Shown here: positions 6,933 through 14,419 of the stretch, piece after piece
Layout: every line of letters begins with the position of its first letter
Position numbering within the stretch: the first letter of the stretch is position 1
DNA from: Phoronis ovalis
Taxonomy: Eukaryota > Phoronida > Phoronidae
Assembly: GCA_028565635.1 (NCBI GenBank)
Contig: JAOXYB010032509.1
Location: forward strand, 1-14,419
DNA length: 14,419 nucleotides
Direction of reading: 5' to 3'
Notes under the pieces: model-generated
What the model saw: only the letters and a program-made list of their open reading frames with translations
The model's database searches: none
Told to the model about the DNA's origin: nothing
Program-made: the position numbers and the translations under genes

Positions 6933-9900
6933 CTAGAGGGATAATAAGTGAAAAAAGATAAAACTGAAATACTTTGAAAGAATGTTATGCCTGTAGGATA
7001 TGTAAGCCGAAATTAAATTACCATAATAGACAGGACAAGCAATCAACATGGGACATGTTTTTAGAAACTTATTTAATACACATCAGATACTACAAATAAT
7101 TAATATGCAATTCAATATGATTATAGACCTGGAAATGTTATAATTCGAAAACAACAAAAACCTGCAACGTAAACTATTATTTTCATATTCTCTTGCAAGT
7201 AAAGCGCACATATTGTATAAATAGCTTCAGTATTGTGATTTGTACTTACACGAAAACTATAATTAACACAACCAATACCACCCCAACAATCAATGCTCCA
7301 GTCACTCCAGATATTAAGGGAGTCTTATTACTGAATCGCTCAGCTAAAAAGAAATATTTATTTCAGAAACAGTTTTAACAACTTAGTACCATGGACTTGA
7401 CGTAAATTATATCTATAAAAAGGCAACATGTTAATTTTCGTAAAACATTCAACCACATGCAAACCTTTTACGAAGAACTAAGAAACGGATGACGTCTTTT
7501 ATATACATCACCTTTTATGGCGCCAATCGAATTTGCCAAGCTAACATAAGACTGCTTTTCAAACTAAAAAAAACGAAAAACATAAAAATGCCATTGAAAG
7601 AAATACTCAGCTAATATTTAAGGCAAAGTTAATGTAATTGTTTCCTGTTGACCGAGAAGTTATCTCATAATGATTGCAAGGTTTGTATAATGTAGTTTGT
7701 AAATTTTCGGTCGTCACGAAAATCAACTTATTATATTGTTGTCTCAGGTACAGTACTTGCATTGTTGCTATATGATATACAGTTTGACAGGTTCGATACA
7801 ATTCCAGATGCATTTATCGAGCTGGCGTGTTTCTTACCTGCATCATAGGTAATGTACAATTATTATTTAATTGTATATGTATGGCATTGCGTGCTTGTCC
7901 TGCTCTGGATACTGTCCCAAATAACACATCATAGAAATGTCCAGGGATAAGCGGTGCATTGTAATATCCACCGTACAATTCACCATCCCCAACTACAAAT
8001 GTATATGGGAGTGAATCTGGTAAAATCTCGGCCGCAATATAATAGGAATTCCCAGCAGCTAGGGCGGCGGAATAGTTCATCACTACACTTAATTCGAACT
8101 CAGTCAAATCCAATGACTCTTTTTCACTTCCTGTCTCTGCTGTTATGTCCTTGACAACTAGTCTGTATGCGCTGAAACATGCCATAGTTGAAAAGTAATA
8201 CTAAAACGTGCGTGAATATTAATCTGATATAAAACAAATAAATATGAACGAGTCAAACCGACGTATTGGAACTTTTAGGCGCAGATAGCGCACAATTTTT
8301 TATCCAAAATGAATTTCGCTTTCTTTTATTTCATTTTTTACTACGAGTCTAAGCAAAAAGATACCTAAATGTTATAGTGTTATCGCTACGTATCTTTGAT
8401 AACTGTAAAGTTATTGTTGTATCTGTCTCTTCTTCATACAAAATATTCGGAGCATCAGGTGTGACAGGAACTGAAAAAAATATCAAAAAGCTACCTAAAA
8501 AGATGATATACTTAAAGTCAACTTGAGGGCATATGATGTTGTAACGATTTTAGATACAAAAACATTAAGATTAATTAATATCAAAAGAACAATATAAACA
8601 CACGCTTGTCGATTTGTAATGTTCTCCCTTCAATAAAAACACAATTGTTTCGATGATTATATCGTAAAAATGAAAAGGTCCATTGTACCTTTTGGCATCG
8701 TCCAAAAGTTAAGAGTTCTTGCAGGTCCAAATCCTATTTTAGTTTTGGCTTTCACAGAATAAGTGTACATTGTTCCTGGTTGTAATACCTCTAAAGGAAC
8801 AAACAAGTTGTGCATGTCTGTGTGGGCTTTCCTAAATGTCGTCCCCTCATCAGTTACCTTTGCGAGTAACAATAAAAATAATATTTTAGAAAAAAAAGTC
8901 CACACAGTTCTTACTTTTTGTTGAAGCGCTATAACTCCTAGATGCGTAGGAAATAAAAGTTTACAACATAGAATATATCAGCAAAGATTTGGGAAACATC
9001 ATCAAATTTTATATACATTTCGCATTCAAGATGTTATACTTGCTAGCTAATGTATACGTTCTCTACTAGACAGGATTAATAACTATTTCTGTTTCTCGCC
9101 ATTACAATTTTTCTTCCTGCACCGCCTATGACGATTACTTCAATTGTTACTTGTATTTGAAATTTAATGCAAAGTGTCAATAGCATATATATTAATCTCC
9201 ATTTGACCTCTTTATAAATTAATGGGAATTTATCGTGAAGAGTGAACTCAGTTATCATTCGTAGACAAGCTGCATGGAGACGAGGAGTGACATCAAAGTC
9301 ATATTGATGTGTATTTTGAATTATACTGGATTTTCCATAGCAATATATATGATGCATTCAAATATGATATAAAATACCTCATATTCTATAATGTTACCAC
9401 GCTTTATTTCTGGTTCCATCCATTCCAAAACGGCAGTTGTTTCTGTAATGTTGTTCACGGCAATACAAGGTGGAGGATCCGGTACTAAATTATACAAAGG
9501 GCAAATAACTATTTCTGAGAATCTAAAGAGGGTAATCCATGCCATGCTTAAACAACTTAAACCAGTAGAAGTTGTAAAAACACTCACTGTACATGTGTGT
9601 CAAAAAAATCAATAAATGCGAACCAAAATTGTTGTCTTCTTTGTCTCTGATACTCCTTCTTGTGTTATCTGCCATTTGAAGCTTAATTAAAACTCCTCAA
9701 GGTAACTTTTAGCCAAGTCTGCAAGGTAGAAATTTCGAGTTGGTCAGAGTGGTAATGAATTTGTACGCTAAAAGTCATCTTGAGGAGTATTAATCAAGCT
9801 TCAAATGGCAGATAACATAAGAAGGAGTATCAGGGACAAACAATACAACAATTTTGGTGTGAATTTATTGAATTATTTTTTGACACACGGTGAGTGTTTT

Positions 9901-12771
9901 TGCTAGAAGCCAATTTCTACTGGTTTTAACACTGTCTGGGCCATGACCCTACGGTAAGACTAATTTTGAATAACAAAAGTTGCACATACAATTATAATTA
10001 CGTAATGACACTATGTCATGCCGGATGTCCTACTAACTAACAATATGGGTTAACGAAAACTTTATACCTAAAAATAACTATTGGTAAAATAGTTTTCGCC
10101 TATTTGTTCAACAATGCAGGTCACGGTTACTAATCCATTGAATTTTTAAATTAAATTTATTTATTGCAAAAAGAATAAATAATACAAAAAAGAACAAAAA
10201 TACATAAAGGAACAAATAATGCAATAAACAAATTACGAAAACTATAATGTGAAAAAAACATATTGATACACAATATTCAAATTTATCAAATTTCTATTTT
10301 CTATCGTAATTAATATAAGTTCTAGAATTAAAAATTGATATTTTTAATTTGTTTATACACAAAAATATGTCTAACGACAAACGCTATAACAAATCTGCCT
10401 TTCTAATAACTTTGCTATTATTAGGCGTGCAGCAAAAACCTGCCATAAATATTACATGCCAAAACATCAGTGAACATATTGAAGTAGAACATACTTCCTT
10501 CAACCGTTTTCCCTGTTCCAGAGGCTGCCGGTCCTTTTCCTTCTTTAGTATATGCATATACCTACAATAACGAAATGGAAAAAAATCCAATTTGTACAAT
10601 CTCATTCAAAATATACTATTTAAAATAATAAAAAGCACTATATACAAGCAATCTTTATCGCAATGTCATACTGTGTCGGTAATTTAAAGGGAACTCCCTT
10701 GTTCACACATTGACATCATATGCCACGATTGTAATTCACGATAACAATAATCTTTTCGGACAACTTTGTTTATAAAACGCTAAGCCGATTTCAAGAGAAC
10801 TCGCAGGTTACAGCTGAACAAATTAACCTGAGTTGACCAAAGGCCAACTTTTGAGCAGCCACGATTAGGTCGTGTAGAACATACCGAATCCAGGGTCGAA
10901 AGAGATGTTTGGCGATGTCTCCCGCATCAACTGTATCATCTTAAACCTTTCTAGTTTTAAAATGATGCGTTTGTTTGAAGGCTGGTTTAAATAGCACATG
11001 AAGTATGTATATTTAAGCCTCACAATGTTCCGCTGCACCACCTGCTATAATATTTACCATTACAGAGAAATATTATACAGAAATAGGCTTCAAACGTGAT
11101 TTTGCGTTACTCCAGGAATAAACTTTCAAGACGGAAGATTTTTATTCATCTCATGTTGTTCTGCTTTGTTATAGGGATGCACTTAATGCAAAATGAACCT
11201 GTGGTAAAGAGTTATTTGATTTCTAGTGTCTCCCGATAAAATAATTATAACACATCTGTTCTCCAACCGTTTCGATCAAGTGACTATAAGGTTACACATC
11301 ACGAAATCTTTAAAAAAATGTACATATAAAAGGTTCCCGTATGATCTTAATAGCACAGCGAAAAATAAAGGTTAACCATAATTAATGTCTATTGATGATT
11401 AAGCTTCTGAGTAGATCTAGGATTCGTGCTCTTGGATTACATCAGTCACCCGGTAGACGTCGCAAATTTAAACATGCTGCTACCGTTTTTCAAATTAATC
11501 GGTCATGTTGGTACGCTGATAATGGTTTTTGTAAGTAAGGGAAGACGAAGATGACAAATCCTGTGATCCCCAAAATATACAGATTTAGCGATAATTTTAT
11601 TTAATCTAGAAACTTCACGATTACATGTATGCAAACGTGTGATGTCTATCACATATTGATAAAATCATGATTTGATATGAAGAATGACGGCAAAGGCAAG
11701 AATTACTGCTATTGGCTTTTATCACAACCGGATGACCTCGCGAGCATTTCTGAACTTTCCTTAACTTTTAACAGTTGTCTATATTGATCCTTTATCTCAA
11801 TCCTAGAGCCCGATCGAGGTATCTACATGACACAGAAACCTATTCTTTTTGAAAATTACACAATTTAGAGATTTAATCTATGATCATTTGTCCTTTAGAT
11901 CACCTTTTGCCCTCAGCAGGATTAACTCTTCCTACCTTGGGAAATGTAGAAGTTATGTAGATTGTTCAATTCTCGAGTTATGGCATAAAGTATTCCCATA
12001 CTTGTACCTTAACCGTCTTCGAGATGTAAAAGTAATTTTAAGGTAGAACAAAAAGAAAAAGAAATAAGGAAAAAAGAAACTTATAAAGAAACGCGCAAAA
12101 CTCAACTGCAGTCCTAATTAAATGCTCCCAAACTACTTGTATGTGTGGTAGACATATAAAGTTATAGACTGGCATCAGTCACAAGAAATATTAATTGGAT
12201 TTTATAAATTTCTATGACAAATGCTGCTACATAAAATGTGGTTCTTGGCGCAGTGGAATCAGTCGATGAAAATCATTAACCTCCGTGGTGCAAAGCAATC
12301 GTTAGTGAAAATATTAGTAGACCTAGCAAACGGATAGCAAAGAAAGTTGAACCGGGAAATATACAAGCGGAAAATTTACATATCGATCCTTTAAAAGACT
12401 TTGTTGATCATATTTGTTAAGGTTCAAAGTGAGTAACTCTTTTTGTATACCATATGTGTGGCAATTGGACATCTATTTGAAAGTAAAGTGAACAATAGCT
12501 TGTAACAGAAATTGTCTGAATTGTATCTATACTGAAACTCAAACAAAACGTACCTTAAACACGTACTCTGTGTTAATAGTCAAATTAAGGAAAGTGAAGA
12601 ATGTGCCAGTCTCATTTTTACAATTATCTACTGGAGATTCAGTTAGTCTTCTGTACAGACAAACTTCATATTTCGTTATATTTCCATGAGGAGGGTCTGG
12701 CGGCAACCACGTGAATTTTAAGAAATTAATAGAGTATTCATCCAAGGAAACGTTTCGTGGAGCTGGAGGCT
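6497..12771 (-). CDS. FN3 receptor with RPTP-like membrane-proximal domain and a phosphatase-less, tyrosine-motif tail; 5'-partial
   Basis: The spliced frame is 12771-12554, 10561-10495, 9484-9378, 8857-8689, 8470-8365, 8171-7838, 7563-7512, 7343-7250, 6932-6497: 1583 nt, 526 residues after a leading partial codon, phases matching at all eight junctions. Residues 1-94 are an FN3 domain, 95-186 a second FN3, and 187-350 a membrane-proximal domain with the YNAPLIPGHFYDVLFGTVS segment typical of receptor tyrosine phosphatases. Residues about 360-382 are a transmembrane helix, followed by the stop-transfer RRREQWR. The tail (383-526) holds YENQ three times, YTHL, YEQL and YEMVV, then TAA. No catalytic phosphatase motif was seen downstream. 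It is probably a cell-surface receptor that recruits SH2 proteins once phosphorylated; ligand unknown. Several N-glycosylation sequons lie in the extracellular part. The N-terminus and any further FN3 repeats are missing. Confidence 0.88.
6607..6814 (-). repeat. 117-bp in-frame tandem duplication in the receptor tail
   Basis: Positions 6607-6697 and 6724-6814 are near-identical, offset exactly 117 bp (39 codons). Each copy encodes the ISRLYENQ block; at protein level AL[VI]MN, GDTRQISRLYENQET and NS-x-E-E repeat. The third YENQ (Tyr456) sits between the two blocks. Confidence 0.88.
7250..7343 (-). CDS. Receptor exon: transmembrane helix
   Basis: Encodes residues 352-381. ERFSNKTP is followed by about 22 hydrophobic residues rich in Val, Leu and Ile (ending VVLVVLIIVF). 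Acceptor TTCTTTTTAG, donor GTAAGT, exit phase 2. A GxxxG-like spacing (SGVTG) opens the helix. Confidence 0.9.
7512..7563 (-). CDS. Receptor exon: short extracellular stalk
   Basis: This 52-nt exon encodes FEKQSYVSLANSIGAIK. It is too short to recognise by homology. It is needed because the previous exon leaves in phase 0 while the transmembrane exon needs one preceding base. It has acceptor TTTTTTTTAG and donor GTGATG, and its single trailing G completes Ala351. Confidence 0.78.
7838..8171 (-). CDS. Receptor exon: RPTP-type membrane-proximal domain
   Basis: Encodes residues 223-333. AYRLVVKD, then SYYIAAEILPDSLPYTFVVG, then GDGELYGGYYNAPLIPGHFY and VLFGTVS, follow the order seen in the extracellular juxtamembrane region of many invertebrate receptor tyrosine phosphatases and some receptor kinases. 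Acceptor CATGTTTCAG, donor GTAAGA, exit phase 0. Confidence 0.88.
8365..8470 (-). CDS. Receptor exon: start of membrane-proximal domain
   Basis: Encodes residues 188-221, PVTPDAPNILYEEETDTTIT onward, an FN3-like opening strand pair. Acceptor TTTTTTTCAG is strong; donor GTATCT leaves two bases of Ser222. Confidence 0.84.
8689..8857 (-). CDS. Receptor exon: FN3 domain B, second half
   Basis: Encodes residues 131-186. LEVLQPGTMYTYSVKAKTKI then GFGP is the FN3 L-x-P-x-T-x-Y-x-V-x-A-x-T-x-x-G-x-GP signature. Acceptor CTCGCAAAG is weak but phase 0 agrees with the previous exon; donor GTACAA leaves in phase 1. Confidence 0.86.
9378..9484 (-). CDS. Receptor exon: FN3 domain B, first half
   Basis: Encodes residues 96-130, PDPPPCIAVNNITETTAVLE through GNIIEYE, a normal FN3 first sheet with the conserved tryptophan (LEWMEP). 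Acceptor ATAATTTAG with entry phase 1; donor GTATTT with exit phase 0. Confidence 0.88.
9557..9930. mobile_element. Foldback (MITE-like) element in a receptor intron
   Basis: The left arm (about 9557-9713) and right arm (about 9767-9930) are long imperfect inverted repeats around a 53-bp loop; the stretch ATACTCCTTCTT.TGTTATCT with GCCATTTGAAGCTT recurs inverted. It encodes no protein. It lies inside the intron between the exons at 10495 and 9484, the left arm starting about 70 bp from the acceptor. Target-site duplications were not identified. Confidence 0.8.
10495..10561 (-). CDS. Receptor exon: FN3 domain A, last strand
   Basis: This short exon encodes VYAYTKEGKGPAASGTGKTV plus two residues, the classic V-x-A-x-T-x-x-G-x-GP-x-S end of an FN3 domain. 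It starts in phase 0 after acceptor TTATTGTAG and leaves in phase 1 at donor GTATGT, which is what the exons on either side need. Confidence 0.87.
10562..12553 (-). other. Long receptor intron (1992 bp)
   Basis: This intron interrupts FN3 domain A before its last strand. Two short plus-strand open frames (11395-11538 and 11849-12046) show no recognisable domain. A tRNA-like internal-promoter motif occurs near 12244-12300. Confidence 0.7.
12554..12771 (-). CDS. Receptor exon: FN3 domain A, strands A to F
   Basis: The exon encodes residues 1-72, from PPAPRNVSL to NTEYVFK. The hallmark FN3 residues are present: Pro-rich start, FTWLPPDPPHGNITKYEV, and the tyrosine corner in INTEYVFK. Two cysteines in the central loop (CLYRR and DNCKNETG) could form a disulfide. 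Acceptor CATTTGTAG, donor GTACGT; entry phase 1, exit phase 0. Confidence 0.9.
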
Positions 12772-13000
12772 CTACAAATGAAAAATTGTATTAATGAGTA
12801 AAATATTAAATTCTATGACTTCTTTTGATTAAAGTTGTAACGCGATAAAAAAAATCGTCGTAATATACTGGCACAACATTGCATAAAGCTTGCTTACAGT
12901 AGGTTTCCGAGTTATGCTCTTCGGTATATACAAAATATTGGTTTGTGATGCGGTAAAATGATGTCGGAAAATCTGTTGTGACGGGACATTGAGGAGGAAA

Positions 13001-13010
13001 GGGGGGGGGG
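13001..13010 (+). repeat. Poly-G run of ten
   Basis: Ten consecutive G within a G-rich stretch (12989-13016) of otherwise AT-rich DNA; possibly quadruplex-prone. It lies upstream of the first recognised receptor exon. Confidence 0.85.
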
Positions 13011-13117
13011 TGGGAGTGACCACAGCTCACAGGAAATAAAATTGCCTTTTCATGAATCACAAGTACCATTGCAATCTTAAACGACCTTTCCACCTGGACA
13101 ATAATAACTATTCATAA

Positions 13118-13137
13118 ACAGGTTGTACACAACCTGT
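13118..13137. repeat. Perfect 9-bp inverted repeat
   Basis: ACAGGTTGT and ACAACCTGT are separated by two bases. It is short enough to be chance and has no assigned role. Confidence 0.6.
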
Positions 13138-14198
13138 CACAGTCTACACTCCTGAGAAGATAATTATATTGGACGGCCATTCAAAATGGTTACAGCTAGC
13201 ATACTCCAGGAATCTGCGATGGAGGGTTATTTATTACACTTTCATTTTGCAAATATTGCATCTGAGATGGAAATGGAGGGGTAGGGAAAATATTCAATCT
13301 CATTGCACAGAAGTAAAAAATGATACTCTGATTGCATAAACAAATTTTTTGCAACTGTAAAACAAAGAAATAAAACATATAAGGTTTATCACATTTCACG
13401 GACCGAAATAAGATCAAATAAAATTCAATAAATCCCACCGCACGAAAGTAAAATATGACCCTTTCACATTTGTAGGAAAATAAGCTTGGCCCCTTTTCCT
13501 CTAAATGCATGCAAGTACCCGAGTACCTGACGTAATTTCTTCTAGGGCGTAGCTTTGCAGTTTTAGGTATTTTAAGTCAATATGTTATACTTTTTGATAG
13601 AAGCAAAAATCAAAATGTTGCAATTGGAGTAGTGCGATTACTGGGTACGTATTATCACGAATTTCTCGAAATACGACCACACAAAAAGTAGTTTGTTGGA
13701 GAGCGGAAGCCCATATTATTCAGAGATAATAACTCCTGTAATAGAATGATAAAACGGAATGACAATTAATGAGCCTATTTCCTTTTTCTTTATTCGATTC
13801 AAAATCAACATTATTCTACTCAGAATCGTAGCTAGGGTTTTCTTTTTTTTCTTGAAACCCTCAATCCAATAAGGAAAGGGAGTAATAATTCCTTTGTATT
13901 TATTGAATAATGATTTTACGGATTATCATTAGGCTAGTGACAGGTGGCGCATGGGCAACAGCCCAGTTAATAAGCTTTCGACAATTAGGGGGGCTGCATG
14001 ATTAATATTTTTGTAATTCATCACAGAGACTACGCATTGTGGTATAATTGTATATCTATTTAGAAACGACGAACGAGGTCGACTATTCATAAGTATTTAG
14101 GTCAGCTGTTGAGCCTTTCTAGATCTATCCAAAATAATTTACACACTCTTACAGCCACAACCCGGTGTACGGAAAGTAAGAGTCCCACCTTTTCTAGA

Positions 14199-14396
14199 GT
14201 CCTAGGACACCAGATTTCAGATACTGGGCGTCCTACATAGCGTCCGCTTTGAAAATGTGAGTCCCGGACACTGTGTAATAGGCGGACTCGCGATTTCAGT
14301 ACACCTATCACGAAAATTATTGTCCTAGGACTCTGTATCGAGAGTCCTGTGACCCTCTGTCAGTGTCCTAGGGCAGTGGATCTAGAGCCCTAGGAC
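14199..14396. repeat. Cluster of CCTAGG palindromes at the right edge
   Basis: GTCCTAGGAC occurs at 14199-14208 and 14322-14331. GTCCTAGGGC (14365-14374) and GCCCTAGGAC (14387-14396) form a perfect inverted pair. AGGACTCT and AGAGTCCT (14327-14348) form another around a 6-bp loop. The nesting suggests the end of a transposon or a satellite array that continues past the window. Confidence 0.75.
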
Positions 14397-14419
14397 AATC
14401 ATATAAATATATATATAAA

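Larger units (their letters stand above)
12772..14419. other. Upstream of the first recognised receptor exon
   Basis: Because exon 12771-12554 begins inside a codon (phase 1), further 5' exons must exist, here or beyond the window. No FN3, Ig or signal-peptide exon with a compatible phase-1 donor was found. Proline-rich minus-strand frames at 12806-13093 and 13196-13510 look fortuitous. The right end holds the CCTAGG palindrome cluster. Confidence 0.55.

Noticed and set aside
9076-9357. Minus-strand open frame of 93 codons between two FN3 exons
   Set aside because: It sits in the intron that must be removed to join the two halves of FN3 domain B in phase, and its sequence resembles no FN3 or other domain.
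11395-11538. 47-codon plus-strand frame with a basic RSRIRA and GRRRKFK stretch
   Set aside because: It looked like a possible retrotransposon remnant, but I could not assign it to any family. It is short and lies in an intron of the opposite strand.
11849-12046. 65-codon plus-strand frame
   Set aside because: No domain, signal or splice support; the length is compatible with chance.
12806-13093. Proline-rich minus-strand frame upstream of the first FN3 exon
   Set aside because: A candidate exon (acceptor CACAACAG, donor GTAAGC) would join to the FN3 exon as T+AG, a stop codon. The proline content comes from the poly-C run.
13196-13510. Minus-strand frame with a strong acceptor (TTTCTTTGTTTTACAG)
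   Set aside because: The acceptor is attractive, but the coded sequence matches no domain. The only donor noticed (GTATGC) leaves in phase 0, whereas the next exon needs phase 1.

Overview
This window is nuclear DNA from an invertebrate animal. It is AT-rich, roughly two-thirds A+T by eye. Genes are split into short exons by GT-AG introns, and one gene encodes a modular receptor of fibronectin type III (FN3) domains, a transmembrane helix and a tyrosine-motif tail, which is an animal design. I cannot fix the taxon; a mollusc, sponge or cnidarian would all fit the gene content. No prokaryotic gene layout, rRNA or CRISPR is visible. Both genes lie on the minus strand. Both models were built by joining exons whose reading phases agree at every junction.

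Gene 1 (minus, 4439 to 556) is a complete expansin-like protein of 247 residues in six coding exons: 4439-4341, 3767-3624, 3185-3089, 2584-2440, 2119-1929 and 623-556. It has a signal peptide, a six-stranded double-psi beta-barrel (DPBB) domain and a C-terminal CBM63-type carbohydrate-binding domain. Expansins loosen cellulose networks without hydrolysis, so a five-intron copy in an animal is the most striking feature here.

Gene 2 (minus, about 12771 to 6497) is the 3' part of a single-pass receptor, 526 residues in nine exons: 12771-12554, 10561-10495, 9484-9378, 8857-8689, 8470-8365, 8171-7838, 7563-7512, 7343-7250 and 6932-6497. It encodes two FN3 domains, a membrane-proximal domain like that of receptor tyrosine phosphatases, one transmembrane helix, and a 144-residue cytoplasmic tail that ends at a stop with no phosphatase or kinase domain. 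The tail has six tyrosines in signalling-like contexts: three identical YENQ motifs inside a 117-bp tandem duplication, a YTHL/YEQL pair spaced like an ITAM, and a C-terminal YEMVV. The 5' exons were not found and may lie beyond position 14419.

Between the genes (4440-6496) is about 2 kb of apparently noncoding DNA with a hairpin and a five-copy 16-bp tandem repeat. Introns carry a large foldback element (9557-9930) and a copied piece of expansin intron 1. The right edge (14199-14396) holds a cluster of CCTAGG palindromes. The two genes share orientation, with no evident functional link.
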